Assembly (NCBI GenBank): GCA_963789515.1
Contig: CAWBKW010000001.1
Coordinates: 62,001-126,000, forward strand
DNA: 64,000 nt
Direction of reading: 5' to 3'
Source of the DNA: JBAXEO01 sp963789515
GTDB taxonomy: Bacteria > Actinomycetota > Coriobacteriia > Anaerosomatales > JAAXUF01
Shown: positions 16,683-24,470 of the stretch, piece by piece
How positions within the stretch are numbered: position 1 is the stretch's first letter
How the letters are laid out: each line of letters begins with the position of its first letter
The notes under the pieces: model-generated
Databases searched by the model: none
Seen by the model: the letters and a program-made list of their open reading frames with translations, nothing else
Told to the model about the DNA's origin: nothing
Position numbers and translations under genes: made by a program

Positions 16683-17142
16683 CTAGAAGCCCCTGCGATA
16701 CGCGACGATCTTGACCGCCGCCGAGACGAGCGCCGCGATCACGAACGCCGAGGTACAAGCGCGTTCGCGATCCAGAAGTAGTCGTACTCCAACATCGTCA
16801 GCGCCATCGCTCCGACCACGCCGACCGAAGAGACGTAGTAGCCGACGAGCTCGCCGCGCCGGCTGATCTGCTTGTCCCGCTCGTCCGATCCGGCCGATGT
16901 CGCGCGCCGGAGCCGGGCTCCGTGATCTCGGCGGAGATGCCGCTGCCGATGCCCGTGAGCGATCGAGCCGACGATCGTCAGGACGATCGAGATGCCGATC
17001 GCGATGAGCATCGGCTTCTGGTAGGCGATCTCACTGGCCGGCACGCTGCCCAGCTGGCCCAGGACGATCGACGAAGTACACGGCGGGGACGACCGCGAAG
17101 ACGACCGCGCTCCACCCAGGTGACCTTCTCCTCGAACGGCAT
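16683..17142 (-). CDS. DUF2178-like membrane protein (frame-interrupted)
   Basis: First gene of the operon. ATG at 17142 with AAGGAGG five bases upstream. Pieces in successive frames: MPFEEKVTWV, PASEIAYQKPMLIAIGIS and VLTIVGSIAHG, then SDERDKQISRRGELVGYYVS with VGVVGAMALTMLEYDYFWIA, and VIAALVSAAVKIVAYRRGF to a stop at 16683. The ERD-x-QI--RG---YY and FWIANAL elements and the terminal YRRG are what I know from DUF2178. Four helices, about 150 residues, at least three shifts. Partner of the HTH regulator; the role of such pairs is unknown. Confidence 0.6.
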
Positions 17143-17163
17143 GACTGCCTCCTTGATGTCAGA

Positions 17164-17176
17164 TATGTTTGACATA
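17164..17176. promoter_or_regulatory. Candidate operator of the HTH-DUF2178 operon
   Basis: Perfect palindrome TATGT-TTG-ACATA, placed where transcription should start (five bases downstream of the -10 on the minus strand). Binding there by the operon's own XRE regulator would block the promoter; this is inference from position. Confidence 0.45.
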
Positions 17177-17180
17177 CCCG

Positions 17181-17209
17181 ACTGTAAAGCGATTCAGACA
17201 TCGTGTCAA
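17181..17209 (-). promoter_or_regulatory. Sigma-70 type promoter of the DUF2178-HTH operon
   Basis: On the minus strand TTGACA, 17-base spacer, TACAGT. The -35 is a perfect consensus match and the -10 matches at four of six. The start codon lies about 40 bases downstream of the -10. Confidence 0.7.
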
Positions 17210-17339
17210 GTATTTTTTACTTCTCTACTCGGTGATCGCAGATTCGCACGAGACCCAGCGTTTCTCGTCAACCGTCGCCGGGTACCAATTCGACACGCTG
17301 TTCAACCAGCCTCACTCATCTCTGAACGGAGGGCCCGCC

Positions 17340-18119
17340 ATGGACCGCCTGAAGCTCGGCGAGATCGCCTGGACCGACCTGCAAGTCACCGACATGGAGG
17401 CGCAGACCGCCTTCTACGAGAGCCTCTTCGGCTGGACCCATGCCGACATGCCCACCGGAGAGGGCTATCCCGACTACCGGATGTTCTACAAGGACGGCGC
17501 AGTCGTCGCGGGCGGCAACCACATGAGCCCGGACATGAAGGCGTCGGGCGCTCCGTCGTTCTGGGCCGTGTACATCGCGACGCCCGACGTCGATACCACC
17601 GTGGCCAAGGCCGAGACGCTCGGCGGCACCGTCATCATGCCGGCCATGGACGTGCTCGACAGCGGCCGCATGGTCGCCATCGCCGACCCCACAGGTGGCG
17701 CGGTGTTCTTCTGGCAGGCACGCAACCACAAGGGCGCCGAGACGTTCGGCGAGCCCGGAACGATCGCCTGGGCCGACTTGAGTACCCGTGACCCGCAAGC
17801 TGCTGCCGACTTCTTCACCGAGCTGCTCGGCTGGGAAGTCACAACCATGACCGATCCAGGGCCGTACTGGCAGTTCAGCGTCGACGGCGAGGGTGAGGGC
17901 GGCATCATGCCGATGCCGGAGATGATGGGGCCGGATGCTCGTCCCTTCTGGACGATCTACTTCGGGGTGGACAGCATCGAGGGCGGTGTAGCCCGCGCCG
18001 AGGAGCTCGGCGCGACCACGATCGCGCCCCCGATGGGGATCGGTCAGGGGATGGCGTTCGCGGTCCTGTCCGACCCCGCCGGCGCGGTGTTCTCGCTGCT
18101 TGGGCCGATTGCCGGGTAG
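17340..18119 (+). CDS. VOC family protein, two glyoxalase/bleomycin-resistance domains
   Basis: 259 residues from the ATG at 17340 with ACGGAGGG upstream. Two VOC modules in tandem: residues 5-120 (EIAWTDLQVTDMEAQTAFYE, SLFGWTHADMP ... GGAVFFWQ) and 130-255 (TIAWADLSTRDPQAAADFF, TELLGWEV ... GAVFSLLGP). Each has the paired beta-alpha-beta-beta-beta units and the LFGW/LLGW turn. Cytoplasmic, possibly a metal-dependent lyase, isomerase or binding protein; the second metal site looks incomplete (no clear His near the start of each module), so activity is uncertain. Intact; single gene, divergent from the HTH operon. Confidence 0.85.
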   Translation: MDRLKLGEIAWTDLQVTDMEAQTAFYESLFGWTHADMPTGEGYPDYRMFYKDGAVVAGGNHMSPDMKASGAPSFWAVYIATPDVDTTVAKAETLGGTVIMPAMDVLDSGRMVAIADPTGGAVFFWQARNHKGAETFGEPGTIAWADLSTRDPQAAADFFTELLGWEVTTMTDPGPYWQFSVDGEGEGGIMPMPEMMGPDARPFWTIYFGVDSIEGGVARAEELGATTIAPPMGIGQGMAFAVLSDPAGAVFSLLGPIAG

Positions 18120-18290
18120 AGTGCGCGAGTCGACACGAGAACGCCCGGCTGTTGCACTGCAAGCGTATTCGCAATGTGCGCCATCGGCCGGAAGATGAGC
18201 TCTTCGGCAAGCCCGCCGAGTACGTCTGACACGACCCGCGCTTCAGCTATCCTGTTGAGCTGACAAGCTCGGTACTGCGGAGGAGCTCCT

Positions 18291-19213
18291 GTGAATATCA
18301 CAGACGTCACCGCTCGTTCAGGGCGCGGTCGAGGCCAAGCGGCCGACGCGCTGGTGGCTCGCTTGGCCGGTCGCCATCGTGTTCGGCCATGGCACCTGTC
18401 TTCACCGTCGTGCCGCTGGTGTCGCGGTTCGCGAAGGATGGATCGTTCCTCGCCGAGGCGCTCGAGATCATCCCGTTCGGCATCACGCTCGGCCTGCTGG
18501 CCCTCTGGGTGGTCGTCAAGGAGAAACGGCCCTTCAGCTCAGTCGGCTTTCGCGGTCCTCGGCAGGTATCCCGCCTGCTGCTCGGGCTGCTCGGCGGCGT
18601 CGGAACGATGGCTGCGATCGGATTCGCGCTGGTAGGGATGCGCGCCTTCGAGTTCGGGGGATCGCACCCGACCACCATGGGCGTCGCTGCACTCCTGCCG
18701 ACGCTCATCCTCCTGGTGACGGTCGGCGTGCAGGCGACCACCGAGGAGGCCGTGTTCCGCGGCTACCTGCTCCAGGTCACCGGCTCGCAGATCCCCGCCT
18801 GGCCCGCGCTGCTCTTGGGTGCGATCGTGCTTTGCGGCCATGCACCCGGCGGCCAACCCGTTCGCAATGATCAACGTGGGACTGGTTGCGCTGTTCCTGT
18901 CGTTCCTGTCGCTCGCGCAAGGCTCGATCTGGGCGGCGGCCGGATTCCACATCGGTTGGAACTGGGCGCAGGGCAACCTTCTCGGCGTGCCCGTAAGCGG
19001 TCTGCCGCGCGATGTAGCGCTTCTCGCCCTCGGACCCGTCGAAGGGCGCTGCATGGTGGCTCTCGGGCGGCGAGTTCGGCATCGAGGGGAGTGCAGCGGC
19101 GACGGTCGCACTGGTCAGCGCTCACGATCGGTTCGTTCGTCTATTTCCGCCGTGTCGCAGCGGGCCGACAAGCGAACACGGCTGTTCCGGCTGTTGAGAA
19201 CGTGGGCCCATGA
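18291..19213 (+). CDS. CPBP family intramembrane metalloprotease, copy 1 (frame-interrupted)
   Basis: GTG at 18291 with GGAGGAG. Joined product about 305 residues with about eight helices. The diagnostic Abi/CPBP motif is TTEEAVFRGYLLQ (EExxxR, metal-binding glutamates), followed by FAAMHPAANPF and AAGFHIGWNWAQGNLLG, the second and third metal-ligand motifs. Frame changes near 18320-18390, near 18830 and near 19050. Cleaves peptides within the membrane; in bacteria such proteases are linked to prenyl-protein-like processing or bacteriocin self-immunity. A second CPBP gene follows about 120 bases on. Confidence 0.75.
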
Positions 19214-19337
19214 GGGGAGCATGCCGGCCGTGAGCGCTCGGGCGCTTAACCGCCCCCGACCTCGGGTAAGCATCTCTGGAACAGATGCAGCTCGACCTCA
19301 AAGTATCCAAAGCGACACCAGCCAAAGGAGCATGACG

Positions 19338-20140
19338 ATGAGTGCCGACCGACCGAACAAGCGCCCACCGCTCTTTCGACCGTCGGTGCTCGCTGCGCTG
19401 ATCGCGTGGGCGATCTACGAGGTGGTCTTCTACGGGCTGGCCGCATTGCCGGGCATCCCGTACACCGAGTGGTTTGCCTCTGCGAGCAACGGGCTCCGAA
19501 CCGCCATCATCCCGCTCGCCGTCGGCAGCGTGTTCATGCTCGCGTTCGCCCTGCTCTCGCGGTGGGACTACCTGTGGAGCGATCCCGATCCGGCTCAAGT
19601 CCACCATCACGATGAAGGTCGCGCTCGTCGCATTCGTGATACTCACGGCGATCCGATTCGTGGGCACGAAGTGGAGCGAGATACCGCTGCCGCTTCTCGC
19701 AGCAATCCTTGCGGCCGGGGTCCTCGTCGGCTTTGCTGAGGAGCTGACGTTCCGCGGTATCTTCTTGCGCGGCATGCGCGCGGGTGGTCGGTCGGAGATA
19801 GCGGCGGCGATATGGACGGCTGCTGCGTTCGGCGTGTTCCACTTGCCGAACCTCTTTCTGGGAACGGGCCTCATGGGCGCTGCCTCAACTGGTGCTGGCG
19901 GCATTCAGCGGTCTGATGCTCTACGCGTGGCGTCGTCAGTGGGGCGTGATCTGGCCTGCAATGGTGGCGCACGGGGTGTGGGACATCTCTACCTTCACGT
20001 CGGGCCAAGCAGCGTACTCGTGGGCAACGATTTGGGCGCTACCCTCGGCAGGGATTACGCTCTTGCTGGGCATCGCCGTCCTCGTGAGCATCGTTCGCAA
20101 CGACCGCGGCGTTGTCACGATACCTGCTGACACGGAGTAG
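19338..20140 (+). CDS. CPBP family intramembrane metalloprotease, copy 2 (frame-interrupted)
   Basis: ATG at 19338 seven bases after GGAG. First frame LFRPSVLAALIAWAIYEVVF, second frame from about 19590 with the catalytic GFAEELTFRGIFLRGMR and FGVFHLPNLFLG, third frame from about 19890 with YAWRRQWGVIWPAMVAHGVW and a last helix to the stop at 20140. EExxxR, FxxxH and HxxxD-type ligands are all present. About 267 residues, eight helices. It is clearly different in sequence from copy 1, so not a recent duplication. Followed by a GACGCCCGC hairpin. Confidence 0.75.
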
Positions 20141-20182
20141 CACCTGGTCGCGTCGCGAGTCTACGAACGATCCAGTAGACAA

Positions 20183-20216
20183 GACGCCCGCCCCTCGAAT
20201 CTGAGGAGCGGGCGTC
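20183..20216. terminator. Bidirectional hairpin, GACGCCCGC family copy 3
   Basis: GACGCCCGC-C-CCTC / GAGG-A-GCGGGCGTC with a short loop, followed by GTCTTG. It separates the second CPBP gene from the converging tRNA-Ser gene. Confidence 0.75.
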
Positions 20217-20228
20217 GTCTTGCCCATA

Positions 20229-20321
20229 TGGCGGAGAGGGAGGGATTCGAACCCTCGTAACGGGGGATACCCGCTAAACAGTTTTCGAGACTGCCGCATT
20301 CAACCACTCTGCCACCTCTCC
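20229..20321 (-). tRNA. tRNA-Ser(CGA)
   Basis: Read on the minus strand: acceptor GGAGAGG/CCTCTCC with discriminator G and encoded CCA, D-arm TGGCAGAGTGG, anticodon loop CTCGAAA (anticodon CGA, codon UCG), a long variable arm as expected for serine, and T-loop GGTTCGAATCC. Coordinates include the CCA. Confidence 0.97.
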
Positions 20322-20365
20322 GCGAGGTTGCAGCACTCCCGACAGCGCGGGAGCGGCAGGTACGG

Positions 20366-20394
20366 AGTATAGCGAGGTCGGTGGGCAGGGGCAA
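20366..20394 (-). promoter_or_regulatory. Promoter of tRNA-Ser(CGA)
   Basis: Minus strand TTGCCC, 17-base spacer, TATACT, about 45 bases before the mature tRNA 5' end. The same hexamers serve the next tRNA gene. Confidence 0.7.
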
Positions 20395-20419
20395 TTGCGC
20401 CGGAGTGCCGCACCAACGA

Positions 20420-20451
20420 GAACGCCGCGGCCTTGTCGGCTCGCGGCGTTC
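20420..20451 (-). terminator. Terminator of tRNA-Ser(GGA)
   Basis: Perfect 10-bp stem GAACGCCGCG / CGCGGCGTTC with a 12-base loop, located 56 bases past the tRNA-Ser(GGA) 3' end on the minus strand and upstream of the next promoter. Confidence 0.65.
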
Positions 20452-20506
20452 GGTCGTTTCGGCGTGGATGCCGCGTGCTCGGCGCCGGGCGCCGCGGGTC
20501 AGTCAG

Positions 20507-20599
20507 TGGCGGAGAGCCAGGGATTCGAACCCTGGGTACGGTTTAAAGCCGCACACACGATTTCCAGTCGTGCACCTTCAGCCTCTCGGTCAGCTCTCC
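20507..20599 (-). tRNA. tRNA-Ser(GGA)
   Basis: Minus strand: acceptor GGAGAGC/GCTCTCC, discriminator G, encoded CCA; anticodon loop CTGGAAA (anticodon GGA, codons UCU/UCC); long variable arm; T-loop GGTTCGAATCC. Coordinates include the CCA. Confidence 0.97.
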
Positions 20600-20646
20600 G
20601 TGCGGACCTCGTAGCGGCCGGAGCCGGTGCCGTGGAACGCATTGCG

Positions 20647-20675
20647 AGTATAGCGACCTGCACGCGGGGCGGCAA
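20647..20675 (-). promoter_or_regulatory. Promoter of tRNA-Ser(GGA)
   Basis: Minus strand TTGCCG, 17-base spacer, TATACT. Same architecture as the promoter at 20366-20394. Confidence 0.7.
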
Positions 20676-20730
20676 CGACGGCCGCGAGTGGGATATGCTT
20701 GCCGCAGAAGCCGAGTAGGCAGGGGGCGCG

Positions 20731-21534
20731 ATGAGGGCCGAGCGGGCGCACAGGAAGGCCGATCCGGGAACAGCGAACCTCGTCGAGGGCGGCAGGCAGC
20801 TGTTCCGCCGCGATAGCTACTTCCTGGTGTTCTGCATGATCCTCGCCACGATGATCAGCACCGCGTTCCTGAACGGCGCGTCCTGGGGCCTCATCATCAC
20901 GCTGACGCTTCAGACGGCGACTCTCCTGCTCGCGTTGCGAACCTCCGATGCGGGCCCCAAGTCCCTGCGGCTGGCGGCGATAGTGGCCGGCTTGGCGGTG
21001 GTCGGCGTTTCGCTCGCAATCCTCACCGGCAACTACGAGATCGCACGCCTCGCGTACGGCGCCTCGATGCTTGCCCTCATCGTGGTCACCCCCGTCGTCA
21101 TCGTCCGCAGACTGCTGTCGCACCCTGTCGTGAACATCAGCACGATCACAGGCGCCGCGAGCATCTACCTGATCTTCGGACTCTTCTGGGCCACCGTGTA
21201 CGCTGCGATAGGTGACCTGGCCCGCACCGGATCGCAGACCGCCGCCGAGGCCTTCTTCATCGCGTCGAGAACCCCGGTCGGCAGTGACTTCGTCTACTAC
21301 AGCTACACGACGCTCAGCACCGTGGGATACGGCGACTTGACCTCTTCCTCCCAGATCGGCCGCATGCTCTCGGTGACCGAGGCCCTCATGGGGCAGCTCT
21401 ATCTGGTGATCGTCGTCTCGTTGCTCGTTGCCAACCTCGGCCGGGTGCGTCCGGTCAAGGCCGCCGTGGCTGAGGCCGCTGCCGAAGAGGCAGCTGCGGA
21501 GGGTCGCCCGCCCGAGGAGAACTCCACCGCCTAG
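20731..21534 (+). CDS. Potassium channel family protein (six-helix, single pore)
   Basis: 267 residues, ATG start after GCAGGGGG. Four N-terminal helices (residues about 28-135), then helix SIYLIFGLFWATVYAAIGDL, a pore loop with the K+ selectivity filter TLSTVGYGDL, and a final helix (GQLYLVIVVSLLVANLG). The tail is Glu/Ala-rich and carries no RCK or cyclic-nucleotide domain. The fourth helix lacks a regular Arg ladder, so it is unlikely to be strongly voltage-gated. Forms tetramers in the cytoplasmic membrane for K+ conductance. Intact; followed by a strong terminator. Confidence 0.9.
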   Translation: MRAERAHRKADPGTANLVEGGRQLFRRDSYFLVFCMILATMISTAFLNGASWGLIITLTLQTATLLLALRTSDAGPKSLRLAAIVAGLAVVGVSLAILTGNYEIARLAYGASMLALIVVTPVVIVRRLLSHPVVNISTITGAASIYLIFGLFWATVYAAIGDLARTGSQTAAEAFFIASRTPVGSDFVYYSYTTLSTVGYGDLTSSSQIGRMLSVTEALMGQLYLVIVVSLLVANLGRVRPVKAAVAEAAAEEAAAEGRPPEENSTA

Positions 21535-21556
21535 CACCCGCGCCAAGAGCAGACGC

Positions 21557-21587
21557 CGAGGGGGGCCGACACCGTCGGCCCCCCTCG
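21557..21587. terminator. Strong bidirectional terminator
   Basis: Perfect 14-bp stem (CGAGGGGGGCCGAC / GTCGGCCCCCCTCG) with an ACC loop between the converging K+ channel and membrane-protein genes; followed on the plus strand by GCTGCTTTCG. Confidence 0.9.
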
Positions 21588-21613
21588 CTGCTTTCGTATG
21601 AGCCCTGGCGCCG

Positions 21614-23122
21614 CTAGGTAGCGGTGATCTCGGCGCCGTCTTCGGGCTTGTCGGCAGGAGCCGCATCGAGCGCTTTCGCCGGGCGCGGGCGGCCGAAGAA
21701 GGTCACGGCCACCACCCACACCACCACGAAGACGACGAGCCAGACGATGGTCCAGATCGACTTGGTCGGCGTGGCCAAGAGCATCGCGACCGCGAGAATG
21801 ATCCCGGTGGTGCGCATCCCCGACTCGTGGTCGTGGATCCACTGGCCCACCACGCCGAAGTCCCAGTCGGGGCCGATGTTGTTCAGGCCGTGACGGAACC
21901 CGTTGCGAAGCGAGGTGGCCCACTTGCTGGGCCCGGCAAGGATGGCGCCTACCACGAACACCAGTCCGAGCACGGAGGCGAGCTGGTTGGCGGTGATGAG
22001 ATACCGGAAGAGGATCGTGTACGCCGCTTGCGAGGCCTCGCTGGGCATGTTCGCGAGGTTCAAGGCTGCGTTGGCGAACGGAATCTGGCCCAGGTAGATC
22101 GCCTGCACCGGGAATGACCGTGAACAGCGTGATGCCGATTCCCATCCACAGCACCGCCTTGCGTCGGTTGGCGGCGATCGCGATGCCGCCGCCCAACATC
22201 GCCAGGGCGAGCAGCGGCAGCAACCAAGCCATGGCGTTCATGAGCTGGATCATGTACCCCAGCTGTGCGAGCGCCGGGGAGTCAACGATCGTGATCTGCT
22301 GCTTCGAGATCGGGATATTGATGCTGTTGACGAAGCCGAGGCCCCGGTCGCTCAAGGCCTGCTTGATCTCGGTCACGAGCGCGCTCACATCGAGGGTGAC
22401 CTCGCCCCCCTGCTTGGTGATGACCCCGGTGGACTTGTCGGTGATCGCCACGATGAACGCCTTGTGCGTCAGCCGCAGCGTCTTCTCCCAGGCCACGGCG
22501 AACTGCGGCGACCGCGTGAACTTGGTGGCGGCCTCCCGAACGAAGTTCTGGATGGCGTTGGTGATCGGCGTCGTGAGCAGCAGCAGCTGCGGCGGCAATG
22601 GCTTGGTGGCGAGCGCATCAGCCACGTACTGCTCGATGTCGACGTTGGCGAAGATGGCGTCTGGACGCCGACTTGGCGACGTAGTCTTGAACGGCGACGT
22701 TCTGGGCGAGCGGCGCCATCGTGTCGACCCATCGGTTCTCGTCCATGATCGTGCGGTTGAGCCACACAGCCGAGATGGCGAGCGAGACCAGCAGGACGCC
22801 GATGACGATCAACAGGCCCGCCGCCGGCGTTGCGCCAGAACGTCGACGGCGACTTCGCGGCGACGAGTTCAGCGTTCTCGGCGCGGAGGCGCTCGACTTC
22901 GGCGGTGAGGTCGGCGGGGTCGTCCGCGATGGGCGCTGCCTCCTCGTCCGAGGCGGCCAGTGGCCTGTGCTCCGCCGGCTTGTCCGCCGCCTCGGCCGGC
23001 TTCGCCGCGGGCTTCTCGGCCGGCTTGTGGGCGGGCTTGGCCGGTGTGGAGGCCTCGGCCGCCGCCTCGGTATCGGCCGACTGAGTCTCCTCAGGGTTCG
23101 GGCCTGACGCTGTGTCGCTCAT
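21614..23122 (-). CDS. Large integral membrane protein with Ala/Pro/Lys-rich N-terminus (frame-interrupted)
   Basis: ATG at 23122 behind GGAGGGG. The first 75 residues are low-complexity (repeats of KPAEKPA type) and end in a short coiled coil (LTAEVERLRAENAELVA). In another frame from about 22830 a helix (VIGVLLVSLAISAVWLNRTI) leads to DENRWVDTMAPLAQNVAVQD, a pattern I know from uncharacterised actinobacterial membrane proteins. An extracytoplasmic domain (about 22250-22625) and four more helices follow, with a further shift near 22110. About 500 residues in total, three or more shifts. Unknown function; the topology (helix, large outer domain, helices) suggests an envelope role. Confidence 0.6.
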
Positions 23123-23334
23123 GGTTTCCCCTCCGACGGTGGTGCAGGTCGAATCCGTTCGGACCGCGCGCAGCCCGCGCGAGCCTCAAGTACCTAGTAT
23201 TCCCAACTCCCCTGTGCTTGGCATCAGCATATAGCTTCTGAGCGGTGGGATTGTCAGGAACCAGCCAATCGCCGACACTTCGCGCGGGAGGGACTTCGCG
23301 TCAGCGCCTGGGCACCATGAGAGGAACGCGGCAC

Positions 23335-23733
23335 ATGTGGTGGAGAATCCTGTTCCGGTGGCTGATAACCGCAATCGCGGTAGCGGCGGCTGTCCTGCTC
23401 GTTCCGGGAATCACCGTCGCTCAGGATTCGAACACCATCATCGTCATCGTCGCGGTCGGTGCGATCCTGGCCACCGTCAACGTGTTCATCCGCCCGGTTC
23501 TGCAGTTCCTCTCCTGCGGCTGCATCATCGTCACGCTCGGGCTGTTCATGCTCGTCATCAACGCCGGAACGCTGTGGCTCTCGTCATGGATGGCTCAGAA
23601 CTGGTTCGGCATCGGTTTCCACGTCGACGGCTTCTGGCCCGCATTCTGGGGCGGCCTGGTCATCAGCGTCGTGAGCTTCCTGCTGTCCATCTTCATTCCG
23701 GAGCCCCAGGAAGAGAACCTCTGGGACTACTAG
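23335..23733 (+). CDS. Phage holin family / YvlD-like membrane protein
   Basis: 132 residues from the ATG at 23335 (GAGAGGAA eight bases upstream). Four helices: WRILFRWLITAIAVAAAVLL, then VPGITV, TIIVIVAVGAILATVNVFIR, CIIVTLGLFMLVINAGTLWL, and PAFWGGLVISVVSFLLSIFI. The order VPGI, N-x-FIRP, LTLG-F-LVINA, G-HVDGFW-A is that of the family containing YvlD, which is chromosomal despite its phage-holin name; YvlD-like proteins are linked to envelope stress. Intact. The gene lies 124 bases before a DUF1269-type gene. Confidence 0.85.
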   Translation: MWWRILFRWLITAIAVAAAVLLVPGITVAQDSNTIIVIVAVGAILATVNVFIRPVLQFLSCGCIIVTLGLFMLVINAGTLWLSSWMAQNWFGIGFHVDGFWPAFWGGLVISVVSFLLSIFIPEPQEENLWDY

Positions 23734-23857
23734 CACCGGCTCCGTCGGCGATCACGCGTGGCCGCAGGCGAACGGTGATTCGGCAGCGATGCGGAGGGGC
23801 ATCAACTCCAGCGGGACACATCGCCCCTTCCCGTATGCCGACCAATGAGGAGGAACC

Positions 23858-24355
23858 ATGGCAGATTCAGACGGCATCATCGGCTATGCAGGCGTCTACG
23901 CCGACGTCGAGGACGCGAAGGCCGACTTCGAAGCCATCAAGGCCGCCCACCGCGAGCGCTGGATCGGCACCTACGACGCCGCGCTGTTCGAGAAGACCGC
24001 CGACGGCAAGGTCAAGGTGCTCGATACCGATGCGACCCAGCGTAGCGACGGCGCGAAGGTCGGCGCCATCGCCGGCGTCGTGCTCGCTCTGATCTTCCCG
24101 CCGAGCCTGCTGGTGGGTGCCGCAGTTGGCGCGGGCGCGGGCGCAATCGTCGGCAATCTCGTCAAGGGCTTCATGAGCGGCGACATCAAGAAGGTCGCCG
24201 ACGAGCTCGAGCCGGGCGAGGCCGGCGTCATCCTGGTCGCCGACGCGACCTTCGATGCCGGCGCCGACAAGCTCATGAAGCGCGCGAAGAAGCAGGCCAA
24301 GCAGGAAGTCGACGCGCAGGCAGCTGACGTCAAGAAGGCCATCGACGAGATGTAG
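23858..24355 (+). CDS. DUF1269-type glycine-zipper protein, paralogue 2
   Basis: 165 residues, ATG behind AGGAGG. N-terminal alpha/beta part (IGYAGVYADVEDAKADFEAI ... YDAALFEKTADGKVKVLDTD), glycine-rich membrane hairpin (LALIFPPSLLVGAAVGAGAG), then KKVADELEPGEAGVILVADA and a Lys/Ala-rich amphipathic tail. By eye it differs from paralogue 3 (34072) at 28 of 165 positions; the ribosome site, start context and trailing hairpin are also shared, so the two are a duplicated cassette. Function unknown; probably a membrane-associated stress protein. Confidence 0.8.
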   Translation: MADSDGIIGYAGVYADVEDAKADFEAIKAAHRERWIGTYDAALFEKTADGKVKVLDTDATQRSDGAKVGAIAGVVLALIFPPSLLVGAAVGAGAGAIVGNLVKGFMSGDIKKVADELEPGEAGVILVADATFDAGADKLMKRAKKQAKQEVDAQAADVKKAIDEM

Positions 24356-24386
24356 CTCGCGCGCGAGCGGAGTCACCCAGGAGCAC

Positions 24387-24414
24387 AAGAGGCCGCCCAC
24401 TCGGGCGGCCTCTT
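24387..24414. terminator. Terminator of paralogue 2
   Basis: Perfect 12-bp stem AAGAGGCCGCCC / GGGCGGCCTCTT with an ACTC loop, then TCTCATG. Related in sequence to the terminator at 34600. Confidence 0.85.
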
Positions 24415-24470
24415 CTCATGCGAGGCGCTCCGGCATCACAGCGGCTCGCAGCTTGTAGCCGACGGTCCGC

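Noticed and set aside
18044..18310. Minus-strand open frame containing EELIFR, like the CPBP motif
   Set aside because: No ribosome site, no membrane helices around it, it overlaps the 3' end of the VOC gene, and the rest does not match the family.
20183..20599. tRNA genes as an integration site for a mobile element
   Set aside because: No integrase, no duplicated tRNA 3' end and no composition change on either side.
23335..23733. Phage holin annotation as a sign of prophage
   Set aside because: The YvlD-like family is chromosomal; no other phage gene is nearby.
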